A stretch of 64,000 nt of DNA, taken from the NCBI GenBank assembly GCA_019925095.2, contig CM034389.1, positions 21,563,435 through 21,627,434 on the forward strand. The letters are read 5' to 3'. Each line of letters starts with the position of its first letter. The first letter of the stretch is position 1. Position numbers and translations under genes: made by a program. Of the stretch, positions 43,611 to 55,191 are shown piece after piece. Under the pieces are notes generated by a model. That model saw nothing but the letters and a program-made list of their open reading frames with translations, was not told the DNA's origin and searched no databases. Origin of the DNA: Dendrolimus kikuchii (lineage: Eukaryota; Arthropoda; Insecta; Lepidoptera; Lasiocampidae).

Positions 43611-44220
43611 ATAATTTGGAGTTTAAATAACACTCTGCATGTTAGATTGTCTTTCTTGATCCTAACTATTAATTTAAAAAAAACACAACAATTTTATTTT
43701 TATAATTATAACAGTATGAAGTTACGCAGATTCGCTCAAACTTCGGATCTATAACATACCGTGGAATTTGTCCTATTATTGAGATTAAAATTATCCATAA
43801 CGTATAGGTTACGTCCTATATCTATGTTAAATTTCATGATAATATGTTTCATTCCCAACGACATGGAGAAGGGACAAAAAAATATCTCAGCAAAGACAGT
43901 TTCATATTTATGTTTTTATATGGATAGCAATATATACTATGTTAATTTGCAAACCGGAAAGAAACAACATCGCTTTGTTAAACGAATTTTTTTCTAGATA
44001 TACAGAAAAAACTTACGAAACGAAGTACGATCGAATTCCCTAAAATATTTATACTTTGTTCTCATTTCTGTCGAGTCTATGTTAGAATGACGTTTACATT
44101 TTGAACATTACCTTACTCTTTATTTGGGATAAGGTTCTAGTTATAGACCGTTTCACACAGATGTAGGCGATGGGTTAACGCGTAATTTGTGATGCAATAT
44201 TGTTATTAACGATTAATAAC
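43611..44220. other. Unassigned AT-rich DNA
   Basis: A 78-codon frame (43761-43997) overlaps a patch with a ...ATTTCATGATAATATG... motif common in old Helitrons; not assigned. Confidence 0.35.
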
Positions 44221-44224
44221 ATTA

Positions 44225-44935
44225 CATATTGGCAGATAACGTATGTATGTATACGTACATACATACATAACTTCACGCCAGTTCCCTTGCGGGGTAGGCG
44301 CGAACGACAGAGCGCCTTTCAGGCTTATTCTTACACAACTCGCTTGCTTCTATGACATTCATAGCTTTTGTCATGCACGCTCGTCTGTTCTTAAGGCTCC
44401 TGACATCACCCTCCGCTAGTACACGATCAATTTGATTATGGAAGGTGTGTCGTGGCCTTCCACGACTTCTGCATCCATCCACTTTTGCATTGTATATCTG
44501 TTTAGTCATTCTTTCATCATTTATTCTTTCCACATGCCCGAACCACCGGAGCATTCCTTTCCTTACCTTCACCCCGACACTCTCTTTCAGACCAACTCTC
44601 TTTCTTACTTCGGTATTACGAACGCGGTCCGCGAGCGTCACTCCGCAGATTTTGCGCAGTGCTCGCATCTCAACTCCGTTTACTCTACTTCCATGCTTTC
44701 TCTTCCATATCCAACTCTCGATTCCATACGTGAGCGTAGGTACCAGCACCGCGTTGTGTATGGCAAGCTGGGCCTTCTGGCTGAGGTTCTTAGCGCCTAG
44801 AAGTTTTATGTATAGGTATATACACTAATGTAGCTGTTTGTTAACGGCGTTGTATTTAACGCTATAAATACAACTCATTTGGCTACAGTCAATAACTATA
44901 ACATTATAGCAGGTGAAGCTCTAACATTAGGATAT
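44225..44935 (+). repeat. Repeat R7 split by family A
   Basis: GGCAGATAACGTATGTATG before the insertion and ATACACTAATGTAGCTG, TTTGGCTACAGTCAATAAC after it correspond to 25935-26200. Confidence 0.55.
44254..44806 (-). mobile_element. Family A, second longest copy, 8-bp TSD
   Basis: 553 bp in minus orientation. TATGTATA is repeated at 44246-44253 and 44807-44814. An intact 158-codon frame (44273-44749) reads LTYGIESWIWKRKHGSR, GVEMRALRKICGVTLADRV and ends AYPARELA. It begins about 80 bases downstream of the start of the copy at 25004. Confidence 0.92.
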
Positions 44936-44965
44936 ACTGTAAACATGAGTAATAAAATATATATG

Positions 44966-45257
44966 TAATAACAGCCCATTAATGTACCACTGCTGGGCTA
45001 GGGCCTCCCATTACTGGGGCACGGACAGTATACCCGCCACGCTTGTCCAAGGCGGCTTGGCAGGTTTGACACATCGGTTATCTCGATGTGGAGGTTGCAT
45101 CACGATGTTTTTCTTCACCGTTGTTAGCACGTGGTAATTGTAACAATATGCACATTAGGTCAGAAAAATGCCTAAGTGGTGCATGCGTTCCGGCCAGAAT
45201 CGAACCCGCGCCCTTTGGGTCTGAGACGCGTGCGTTAGCCATTACGCTACCATGACT
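44966..45257 (-). repeat. SINE4 copy, full length
   Basis: TAATAACAGCCCATTAATGT, ACATCGGTTATCTCGATGTG, GGCCAGAATCGAACCCGCGC and head CCATTACGCTACCATGACTG. Sense minus; clear B box. Confidence 0.88.
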
Positions 45258-45565
45258 GTAAACGAACTAAATAACAAATACCAATATATTGCAATTGACA
45301 GTAGCGGTACCAGAAACTGTGCCGTGAAAATCATTTAAATGTCAAAATGAGTAAAGGTCAGAGTACATTGGGGGCTATTATAACTCAACAGTGTTCAACA
45401 CGAGTTACCTAACAGTGTCATACTGGGAGTCTATTTGCGTTTCCTTCCAAGGTCGACTTGTATAATCATTTTAAAGAATACCCTTTTGCCTTTTTAAAAT
45501 TTTATTTTACAATTTAGGAAGCTTGGGAGAAAATTATAAAAAATAGTATAATTATAATAATATAT
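45258..45565. other. Unassigned AT-rich DNA
   Basis: No supported feature. Confidence 0.4.
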
Positions 45566-45740
45566 ATGTGTGTGTGTGTGTGTACAGTTCATACGTTGTA
45601 GAAGTGAAACAAAATGTGCCAAGGATTGGAGGAATTTTAAATTTCGTGACGTACATACATACATACATACATAACTTCACGCCAGTTCCCCTGCGGGGTA
45701 GGCACGAACAACAGAGTGCCATTGACGTCACATTGAATAA
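45566..45740 (+). repeat. Repeat R8 interrupted by family A; starts with a TG microsatellite
   Basis: TGTGTGTG run at 45566-45582, AGTTCATACGTTGTAGAAGT, TTTAAATTTCGTGACGT, then (after the insertion) GACGTCACATTG. Confidence 0.7.
45653..45722 (-). mobile_element. Family A, very short 3'-end insertion, 6-bp TSD
   Basis: ACATACATAC to AACAACAGAGTGCCAT. TGACGT is repeated at 45647-45652 and 45723-45728. Confidence 0.85.
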
Positions 45741-46688
45741 ATTATATTATTACTCCCAAATTAATGTAAGGTATTACACATAACATTTCGTGTGAAGGTA
45801 CGTCTGTTCCCTTCTCTACCGTATAATTTTTTTACATTATCATAATCGTGGTCATTCGCGAACTTATTTATAAAAATAATAATAAAGATTTTGTGCAGTA
45901 CTAAATTGTAAACAAGGGTTTAATGAATATTCATAAAAATCGATTAACCTTAATCTAAAACCTGATTTTCAAAAACACATTTCGTTTTGTTGTTGAACGT
46001 TATTTTTATTTGATTTGAGATATATGTGTTCTAAGCTTAAGAATTTATTGCGATTTACATTTTGATTTTTTGTTAAATTAACAAACCAAGGTCAAAATCA
46101 TTTATAATATTATAATATTTGGATATATACATATATATTATAAAATTTTTGACTGTTTATATATTCCGTAGGGATACGGGAAAAACAACTACACAACCCT
46201 AAAAAGACTTTATGGATTTATAAAACGTTCTGACAGCAGCATGAGATCATTATCGCAGAACATTTGAAAAAAGCAAATTCACAATTTCTCGTTTACAAAT
46301 ATTATATTTCTTTTACATTCTTCGGGTCATGTTACGTACATTATTTTTCGATTTAAGTAAAATTATTAAATAATTTAATATGATATTGGCAACCAAGGTC
46401 CTAAGGGCAATGCTCTGTCTGCGTTGACGATCCCAATTTTAGAAATAAAAAGTTTATAGTGTAAAATTTGTTCGATATAATTTAAGAAGATACATTATTA
46501 TGTATGTATGTAAAACTAATTTAAATTTATCAGAATTTGATATGGAACAAAATATTATTCAACATTATTTAAAAAAATTTAAAATGTTATTTCTTTCCTA
46601 AAAATTATAGGTCAGTCAGTATCATGTTTTTAGGGGGTTTCGTAGTCATTTCGGCAAAAGAGAAACCCTTATGAAATCATTATCTATC
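45741..46688. other. Unassigned AT-rich DNA
   Basis: No supported feature. Confidence 0.45.
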
Positions 46689-47127
46689 TTTTTTATTGCA
46701 TGAGATCAGTAGACAGGCAGATGGCCCACCTGATGGAAAGCGGTTACCATCGTTTATAGACATTTGTAACATCAAAGGTGATACAAATGTGCTGCCGTTT
46801 TCTGAAGGGAAAATAATAATTTTTTTTTTGTAAATAAATGAATACATAAATAATAATAATAATCGGCAAACAAACACATATATTGTATATCCCCAAATTA
46901 AGCAATTTAAGCTTGTGTTATGGGTAATATACAACGAAATAATCTGGGGGCCATTTCCAGACACACATACTGTATAGTAAATAACGGAGAAAATTAATTT
47001 CCGAAATTTACTATACCAGGAATGGAACCCGGAGCCTCTACGTTGTAGTTAGATAAGCCGGCAAAGACTTAGCCCGCTCAACCACAGAGGCCGAGAATGG
47101 AACCTGGCCACTAATGCCGGAACACAA
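46689..47127 (-). repeat. SINE1 copy split by SINE3
   Basis: 46689-46810 ends GTTTTCTGAAGGGA and the sequence resumes at 47093 with GAATGGAACCTGGCCACTAA, which are adjacent in intact SINE1. The 5' third is lost after AACACAAACG. Confidence 0.85.
46811..47092 (-). repeat. SINE3 copy inserted into SINE1
   Basis: Head in reverse CCGCTCAACCACAGAGGCC, B box region ACCAGGAATGGAACCCGGAG (one change from the consensus), long AT tail with AATAATAATAATAA. Confidence 0.85.
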
Positions 47128-47309
47128 ACGAATTCTTGCGAAATAAATGTTTTAAATTTAAGTAGCTTTTCAATATTCATTTCTGCTAATGGTAACACCT
47201 ATTTTTTACTACTATTCCGCCACGACGACATCGAGAAGATATTGTGGATTTAGTAGAGTACGAATTTTTGACACTATCGCAATGGACCGTACTTTAAATA
47301 CCTTCTCAA
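47128..47309. other. Unassigned spacer
   Basis: No supported feature. Confidence 0.4.
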
Positions 47310-47600
47310 TTTTTTTTATTACAGAGGAGTTCAGCATGTAGACGGCCCACTTGATGGTAAGCGGTTACCATCGCCTATGGATATTTGCAACACCAAAGGT
47401 GCTACATTTGTAACCTGGAACCTGGTCACTAATGCCAGAACACAGCTCAAGGCTGTTGTAGCGGCATACTCTAGACCTGGGGTGGTAGCTATCCAGTCGG
47501 ACAAATACGGTACCACCTGGCTATGGGTTCTTTTGTCGCCTCTTACGAAAGGCCGCCCGGCCGCAGTAAATTGTATTCTTTCTCCGGTCCTGCACGGATA
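47310..47600 (-). repeat. SINE1 copy, near full length
   Basis: T run, AGACGGCCCACTTGATGG, CTATGGATATTTGCAAC, ACCTGGGGTGGTAGCTATC and TCCTGCACGGAT. A segment around GCGCTGCTGCTCTC is deleted. Confidence 0.88.
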
Positions 47601-48000
47601 AATAATAAAATTTTGAAAAAGTATAATTGGGCCCATGTTAATCTGTGTACTTGTCTATGTATGTTGTAGTATTATTTTTCTCAAACTACGCGGTCTATAT
47701 AAAAGAAATTCAACAGGATGTCGTTACACAATTGTATAGTAAAATTTGCGCGTAAAGTTAAAATTAAGGATTGCCGCAATCCTACATGTAACTTCGATAT
47801 GAATATTATTTCAGTAGATATATAGACAATAGGCATTTGAAGAGTAACGTCTTAAAATTAATAATAATGTTCTATGCCTATATATTTATGTTAATAAGTG
47901 GGGAATATCGCTTTTAATGTGTTAAAAAATGATACTTTTTTGCGTGTCGTTTTAGATAACAAATCACAATGATCTAGCAATTTGGAAGGCTAGCGTGGAA
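47601..48000. other. Unassigned AT-rich DNA
   Basis: No supported feature. Confidence 0.4.
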
Positions 48001-48180
48001 CTATAGGAAGGTCCACTATGTGTTATGTAGGGGTTTATTCTTATGTGTGTGGTGTGTCGGTGATGTTACCCCGTTGGATGAGGGCCCGCACCACTAGTGA
48101 GAGCTCAATGGCTCTATCGCCGCGGGAGCTAGGCTCGACCGCTAGAGGGGAGTACTAAATAAGTCGACGTGTGTTGTACT
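48001..48180. other. GC-rich block of unknown origin
   Basis: GATGAGGGCCCGCACCACTA, TCTATCGCCGCGGGAGCTAG and ACCGCTAGAGGGGAGTAC stand out from AT-rich surroundings. No long reading frame and no second copy was found. Possibly an LTR fragment. Confidence 0.35.
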
Positions 48181-48694
48181 CTCTATTTATAATTGCTTAA
48201 TTAATTTAACATTAAACATAAGACTATATACACAGAAATCTTAACTGCTACGTGAAATGATGTAAACTGTAAACATTTTCGTAGATGCATCTCGGAAGGT
48301 TTTCTGTTTTCTGTATTGACATATTTTGGTACGTACATGGACTAATCTGTTTTAGTCTTGCTTTTATGTAGCAATAAATTATTCCATGTAAGTGACGTAA
48401 CATGGAACTTTGTTAAATAATTCAATAAAAACTTAAGAAAGTTTTGAATGGAAATTAGCTGCAAAAAACTTCTACAAAATATAAAAACTCTATTTATGGC
48501 CGATTTCTAAATCTTACTATACATTTACTTGCCTTATTGTAGGTAGAAAGATATTACGTAATTAAATGGAACTTATATCATAATTGAACTAGTAATAAGG
48601 CAAATTAACGATCAGTAAGATATAAGAATAGGCCATAAATTATGTGGGTGTTCATACATGTAGGTATTTGATTCACATACATACATTATTACAT
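48181..48694. other. Unassigned AT-rich DNA
   Basis: No supported feature. Confidence 0.4.
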
Positions 48695-48870
48695 TTTATA
48701 TTACATGCGTACCAATAGTCTCAAAACTAGGGATACCGAAGATCGCGCGAAGTGGAGTAGAAAAAATAAGAAAGCAGACCCCAGGCTTCGAAGTGAACAC
48801 TCCGAGTGCAACTGGGATTTACCGCTCGGAAGATGTTGATGGCAAATACAATTTATAGCGGAAAATCGTA
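48695..48870 (-). repeat. Unnamed repeat R9
   Basis: The reverse strand GTAAATCCCAGTTGCACTCG, GTCTGCTTTCTTATTTTTTC and GTTTTGAGACTATTGGTAC matches 54045-54165. Perhaps the 3' part of a retrotransposon. Confidence 0.6.
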
Positions 48871-49739
48871 TTCTGGTTATTCTCAGAAAAAACATGCATC
48901 ATTGGTAAAGCCACTTCGGTATTGCCTTATCCCCAACACACAATACATTAGTGGTTAAGGTCCATGCTTTATAGCGTTATATTTTATAAGGAGACATTTT
49001 CCAAAAACCTAATCAATTAGCCAAAATCATTGAACTTTTTGACACGTTGATCTATATAAGGATTCATAATTATAGTACCTAACGATTAAAATAATTTAAT
49101 GGCACGGTAGGTGTAATAAATGACATTATCTGATATTAGTTAAAGCGTCGAATTTGATTTTGAATTGATACTGATTATTATTTGTGTTGAAAATAATACC
49201 TTTTGTGAAATGTGTCCACTCGAGCTGCCACTAGAATTCCTCTGGTATAATTGAATTGGCATTTTGGCTCAAATTTGTTATTATTTACACTTGACATCTT
49301 TGTCTTATGTGATCACGATTACTAAAAAACGTCGAAAATCATATAAAATACCGCAGTTAAAACCGTTAAAACGTAGTTTTATTATGTGCACTAGTCGTGA
49401 AAACTTAATTTCAAAAATATTACTAAAACTCAATTTCTGTATTCTATTATAAACAAAACATATAAATCGTCAACATAACATCGTATAATAATCGTTCGCA
49501 TTCTCTTATGTCATTGCAATAAAAAGAATAAACAAATAAGTACAACAAAAACAAACAGATCGCAGAAATGTTGTTGAACTCCAAAATGATACAAGTTTTG
49601 ATAATAACTTGTTATTAATGAATAATAAAGTCGAAACATCCGTTACTTAGGTATAGAGCACATTGTATATAAAGCCGTGAATAATTATAGACGATGAGTA
49701 ATGAAAGTGGTTTTTGGGTCTCGGTTGAAATCGAAAGGT
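48871..49739. other. Mostly unassigned; contains a motif repeated at 59090
   Basis: TACCGCAGTTAAAACCGTTA and AACGTAGTTTTATTATG at about 49345-49390 match 59098-59140. Confidence 0.45.
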
Positions 49740-49855
49740 AGGCCTAAGAATTAACCAAAGTGATCCATAAACTTGAATTATTCCGTGTCATTGACGACCG
49801 TCGTGTTTTCCCGTTCGGTGCCTTTCAATCAAATTTATTCAATTTGGTTGAAGCG
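49740..49855. repeat. Unnamed repeat, second copy of 6070-6175
   Basis: AAAGTGATCCATAAACTTGA, GACCGTCGTGTTTTCC and TTCAATTTGGTTGAAG are shared. Confidence 0.5.
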
Positions 49856-50199
49856 ATTAGCTTGAAATTCGCAGCTATTGCTGACCCCTAACATCTTTGA
49901 AAAATTGTATGTAACAGAGACGGGAATTGATGTCTCGCTAATGATTAATAACTTGGGCATTATATTTGTATTCACTATAGTTGTAATTGCTTTAGTGTTT
50001 TAGGAGCAAAGGCAGTCGTGTCTTATATTAGAGACATGCGTTCTATTCCTAGATATATTTTTTGGCTTTAATTTGCAGATACGACTAATAAAATTTTCTT
50101 ACTCAGTGTATGTCTAATTGTCTTAGATTAGTATAGTGTCTACATACAATGTCATCATAAAGTGTAGCCTGGGTTATGGGAACTTTTATGAACTGATAT
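49856..50199. other. Unassigned AT-rich DNA
   Basis: No supported feature. Confidence 0.4.
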
Positions 50200-50390
50200 T
50201 ACGCATTCTAACAGACCTATTATTAAGGCGGATTAGCGAGTTTGGCACGTAGGTTAACTCGACGTACATATAAGTTTTATTACGATGTTCTCCTACATCG
50301 TCTGTATCGAGGTAATTAAATCAAAATGCACATTAGGTCCCAAAAAATGCCTATGTGTGGTTCCAAGACACCATTCGAACCCACTTAGGT
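50200..50390 (-). repeat. SINE4 copy, strongly degraded
   Basis: AATGCACATTAGGTCCCAAA and AGGCGGATTAGCGAGTTTGG align with SINE4 body landmarks. The head is worn. Confidence 0.5.
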
Positions 50391-51053
50391 AATTACCTAT
50401 GAATAATACTCGGGTACATTACTTATTAACCGACTACGAATTAGCTTTTTATTACTCCTTTCCGGATTTATACGAGCTATATTGAAGCATTAACCTTAGT
50501 CAATGATTAACAGTATTATTCATTGGATCTTAAACGTTGGTTCAGTATTGCGTTCATTCTATAGTGTTATAGTCATGGTTAACATTTCAAATGAAACAGT
50601 TGAATTGTATGTAGGATGCACTTAATATTCAAGATCTCTAGATATCATTATGAATCGCTAGTTATAAGGTCAAATGTTACGTAAAAGACTACTGTTTAAT
50701 TGCAGCTAGTCACGATTTAAAGCTTCGTTTTTGTTCTAAATTTGTTTATTCAAATACCTTTATGGCTGCATAATCATCCTAATCAAGTATATCATAGGTA
50801 TTAATTTTTTAGATCTTTTTTCTAATTTTTAAGCTCATTGTACAAACTTGATACCATAATAGATTCATTATGTGTATTGTAGATTATAGCAACATGTCTT
50901 GTAAATAGTCTAGATAATTCTCATCCTTAGCAACATCCCTAGTTGCTTGTAAAAGATCGCATTCAGCGGTAATAACTGACCTCTTCCATTATCAAGAAAA
51001 ATTGAAACCATGCAATTTTGTATTTGTTTATTATGGTGAGCGATAGTTATACG
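50391..51053. other. Unassigned AT-rich DNA
   Basis: No supported feature. Confidence 0.4.
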
Positions 51054-51087
51054 CGAAGAATTGCCTAATAACCCAGGCAATTCTTCG
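51054..51087. repeat. Perfect 13-bp hairpin
   Basis: CGAAGAATTGCCT pairs with AGGCAATTCTTCG around AATAACCC. It is GC-richer than a chance hairpin here. Confidence 0.65.
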
Positions 51088-51315
51088 ATTTTATCCAGAT
51101 GTTTCTAGGGAAGGAAAAAAGTTTGCTTTGTTTATTTCAAGTGAAATGTAATTTACGCACTTAAGTGTTCATTGTCGGTCGTTTTCTTCAAATCAGGATG
51201 GTGTAGTAAAAAAGAGTCCAAATTTCTACGAGCGCCTACCCTTTATACCGGATTCCTAAGTCAGTGTAGTGTAATAAGGGTTTTACATACGTTCTTTCTT
51301 AGTCATGTAATGTTA

Positions 51316-51535
51316 TACATACATGCATACATATTATCACGCATGTTACTCATAGGGGTAGGCAGACGATGGATTTCTACTTGCTAAGGTCTGTCTACCT
51401 TTTGCTTCATCTACATTATTTAAGTCTTCTTACATACACGTTTAATATATTTAGGTGATTTCTACCTGGCCGTTCTTCAAGACATCTACGATTTGATCGT
51501 GGTAAGGAAGTCGCGGTCTACCAGCACCAATTGTA
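51316..51535 (-). mobile_element. Non-LTR family B, longer 3' end
   Basis: ATACATGCATACATATTATC, ATAGGGGTAGGCAGACGATG and, further in, GGCCGTTCTTCAAGACATCT. On the minus strand GAGRPRLPYHDQIVDVLKNG parallels the family A stretch GRPRHTFHDQIDRVL, confirming that the families are related. Frame broken afterwards. Confidence 0.65.
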
Positions 51536-52097
51536 ATATTAAAATTATATGTTATACTCAATTATAAATTGAAACAAATTGTATAAGAACTCACACAAGT
51601 TGAATGAAGTATCGAGCTTAAAGGATGCTCACGAGGTTACAGAAAATTATTTAATAATAGAGATATCTATTTAGGTACCGGATATTAACCTTCAAATGCT
51701 TAAGATGTTTATTGTATCTATTGTATTAGGCCTTATTATGTATAAGTCATTTGGCTACTGTCCATGACCACCTGTCTTATGGCGTCTGATAAATTAATGT
51801 TTCTTTACGCTTTAGTTAATTTTGTGTAAATTTACTAAAGCGAGAATAATAATTATATTTTCATGATCAAAGCCTGCTGCTTTTCTAAAATATTAACGGC
51901 TTGGCCATGACCTTTTTGTTGTGGGGGACAATTGAGCGCGATACGACGGGCGACAAAAGCAAAAGTATGCCAAGAGTCTTTGAGTTCTGCGCCAACCACC
52001 GTGGTGGCGCATTTCATCTAATCTGGATTGTGGTCGAGACATCAGGTTCGGTAAAAAGCACCTAAATAAACATTCATGTATGAAGACAATTAAGGAA
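51536..52097. other. Unassigned AT-rich DNA
   Basis: No supported feature. Confidence 0.4.
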
Positions 52098-52686
52098 AAT
52101 AGATGAAGCGAAAGTTTTTTGTCTGGAGCTTCGCAAGTGGAGATCCCTCGTCTGTGTTTACCCCAACGAAAACAAGCGTAATAATATTGTTACGAGTTGC
52201 GAGACTCGAATTAAAATGTCGTTGGAATTATAATAGAGTTTATTAGAACTATACAAACACGTATAACACAGGTACAAATATAACCGAACACATGCAGGGT
52301 CATAATTCAATGAAACGCGCAAAGTCCGTCACTACTAGATTCCCGATTGTACACACGTCATGCCTTGATTTTGGTTCTCGCTTGACTGCCCCCTCTCCCC
52401 ATTAGGCCGTCGTTTTATACCTCACAAATACAAATGTGCCCGTATCGTAGTCCATGTAATCCGAAACACCTGGATAATGATTCGGCCGCAAGCGGCCATA
52501 AACGAGTACAATAAAACAATGGGCTGTTCTCTATAAACGTATGCCAATAAATAAGTAAATAAAAGAAGACGATCATAAAAGAATTACAATTAGTTCAAAT
52601 GCCGACAGGTAATAAAATGTGATTTTACAAATATGTAGGTGGATTTTGTTTCTGTCGGCGCCTAGGTTGTAGCAATATGTATGTAG
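52098..52686 (+). mobile_element. Non-LTR family B 3' end split by a solo LTR
   Basis: AAGCGAAAGTTTTTTGTCTG and AACAAGCGTAATAATAT before the LTR, and ATATGTATGTAGG after it, match 20046-20148 when joined. Confidence 0.75.
52188..52674 (-). mobile_element. Solo LTR, Ty3/gypsy-like, ATAT TSD (second copy)
   Basis: TGTTACGAG to GGTTGTAGCA, ATAT at 52184-52187 and 52675-52678. Shares AAACACGTATAACA, CGCGCAAAGTCCGTCA and AGCGGCCATAAAC with 40216-40720. On the minus strand TATAAAAC (near 52413) and AATAAA (52239-52244) occupy equivalent positions. Confidence 0.88.
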
Positions 52687-52984
52687 GTACAAGTGGGCTG
52701 TGTGAACTGGGAAAATGTTGAGTGACTTTTTCCAAAACAGTCGTTGAAAACTACATTTAAATAAAGAAATAATTTAACAAATTATTAACAACAATACAAA
52801 TTATTGTGAATAAGATCCTAGTCCATTGAAAGATTGCCTAGAAGAAATTGCTTTATGCAATATGTTCGTTCTACTTAATTATTACCTTCTAATTTTTGGA
52901 CACGAAAATGTGTTACTATTTTTATGTCGGTATATAATAAAAAGTATTGCTGTTGTTGTTATTCGCAAATATCGTATGCCCTCG
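52687..52984. other. Unassigned AT-rich DNA
   Basis: No supported feature. Confidence 0.4.
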
Positions 52985-53165
52985 AGCTATGTTTGTGTTA
53001 TGGTTTATAATAGGTATACAACGGACCACTCTGGGGCTGATCTCACAACAAAGTATATAACGCAAACTTTCTGAAATTTACGAATCCAATAAATAATTGA
53101 ACCCGGAGCCTCAGTGCTGCAGTGAGGCAGATTTGCAAAACTCAGCCCACTCAACCACAGAGGCC
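52985..53165 (-). repeat. SINE3 copy
   Basis: CCACTCTGGGGCTGATCTCA, TGAACCCGGAGCCTCAGTG and head CTCAACCACAGAGGCC in reverse. B box diverged. Confidence 0.8.
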
Positions 53166-54044
53166 ATGAAACAACATGTTACGTGAATATCGCGCGATAT
53201 GTTCTTGCGATAAGTCGTCTAATGAATACTTGTCTACTTTAGGCTATTCTTTCCGCCACCTATCAAATTGACAATAGTACGCGCCGTCTTGGGAAACTAC
53301 TCGACATGCGCACGCGTACGCAGTTCACGCATTAAAAATACTTACGTAATCTGATCTTTGCAGTATTATAAGAGGATTTTAGTTCGCGAAATACATACTT
53401 TTTTAATTTCAAATTTAATATGGCGATAAATAAGGTTTAGTTTTGAATGGGATTTTAGGGAGGATTATTTTATTTTTTGACTTCTCGACAACTGTTCATC
53501 CGTTAACGTGCTTTTAATCTTGATTTACATTATAGGATTAATTTGATGTTCGGAATATTGCGATGAGTGTTACGTTAATTTATGGATTCGCCATGAACAC
53601 TTAAGAAAGTTGTGAGACTTGTGACTTTCGCAAATTGCAGATTATTTCACTTAACAAGATAAATATTAATCTATTCAATGATAAATATAGTACCTGTAAT
53701 ATTTAAACAAAGTCAGAATATTATATGTACCTAGATATTAATTTTGTTTATTTTAAATTAAATTGTGTGCGCAAATAACTTTATTGACTAGGAAGTAAAA
53801 CAATATGTAAAAGCATTAAATTGAAATCATTTTTACATATTTGTGGGCGTTTTCAATTTGTTATTTTTAGTGATAATAGAAATGAATTAAGATTTCTTCC
53901 TTACTTTTAGGTATTGGAATCTTAAGATCTAAATTAAAAGTTCTTTAATGAGGCACTCTCTAATCACGGTTACTGAAAAGTGGTATTTAAAACTTTGACT
54001 AAATGTAAAAAGTCTAATTATGGTTTAATTTCTTCATCACCCGA
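53166..54044. other. Unassigned AT-rich DNA
   Basis: A GC-richer patch around 53270-53330 is unrecognised. Confidence 0.4.
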
Positions 54045-54165
54045 GCTTTAAATCCCAGTTGCGTTAAGAGTGTTCGTTCCGACGCCCAGGGCCTGCTTTC
54101 CTACTTTTTCTTCGCGGTCTACTGCATCCCGTTTTGAGACCACTGGTACATGTACCAGCCTTCAC
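54045..54165 (+). repeat. Unnamed repeat R9
   Basis: AAATCCCAGTTGCGTTAAGA, GCCTGCTTTCCTACTTTTTC, GTTTTGAGACCACTGGTAC; opposite orientation to 48695-48870. Confidence 0.6.
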
Positions 54166-55049
54166 TACTTCAAGCTAGCATTTCTTCGGCCTCCCTTTTC
54201 GAACGAGCCCTGGCGGAGGCGACAATGGCCTATTTAATATTTATAGCTTATGATAGTAGGGCGGGCCTTTTTTCGTAGAATACGATGGATGACATAGAAA
54301 TGTAGCATATTTTATAATATAATAAATCTGTAGAGCGGTAGATTTTGTACAGTAAATGCGTTTAAAATGAGAAATAAATACAATGTCGATAATACAATTT
54401 AAAATTTCTTTGTCTGTCTATTAGAGCATCACGAGAAAACTACTGAACGGAATAAAATCAAACTCGATACAGAACTAGCTGGCTTATATCCCGGGTCAAC
54501 ACTTAGGATACTTTTTATCCCGATTAATGACGTCGTGTTCGCGGGATAAATGAATATTGCGAAAAGGTGGCAGTCGTGATTTTTTTTGTGGCGCCAATGC
54601 AATTTACTAACAAACGTTTTGGCTGCGAAGTTTTGCTGATAAATTAATATAGTTATAATACGTTGGTTTTGTAAAAGATCTCACATGTATAATCGTTCAT
54701 AATAAGTGTCGAGAAAGTCACTAGAGCGATAATGTTATGAGTATTACGTGAATTATGGGGGTTTATCTCGGACGGTTGCTAAATTTGATTACGTTTTTAT
54801 TGCTACACACAACTTTCTTCGACCGCTCTTGTCAAATAATTTGTCTGTTACTTTTACATTCTTGTATAAGGCCTGGCAACTGAGATCGTTTTTTTTTTAT
54901 TGTAGAACCTGTATCACTCCCGATTCCATGCCAGAACTTATTTTTTCTTTATTATTTAAATACTGTCTAATATATTGTCGAAAACTTAACTAATACTTTG
55001 ACGCCATGGGGATGTGAGGCTTATAAATTTTATCGACACCTTCCACGGC
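54166..55049. other. Unassigned DNA
   Basis: An 81-codon frame (54748-54993) has no motif. Confidence 0.35.
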
Positions 55050-55191
55050 GGTTGAAAGAAGTCTCGCGTGACCAAAAGCTGGTCTTTATTTAGGGCAACG
55101 GATTAGCGTTGCCATACAACGCGGAAATGCGGCGAGCATTTTTGGAACGCTCCCCACCGACAGCGATCTGGACTACATTTTTTACTTGTAA
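55050..55191 (+). pseudogene. Post-RT C-terminal fragment (GNAASIFG type)
   Basis: The frame AGLYLGQRISVAIQRGNAAS continues to TLPTDSDLDYIFYL and a stop. Upstream, a one-base shift separates EVSRDQ from this frame. The phrase QRISxAIQRGNAAS is, from memory, the conserved end of a reverse-transcriptase family also seen at 22625 and 24024. Confidence 0.65.
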
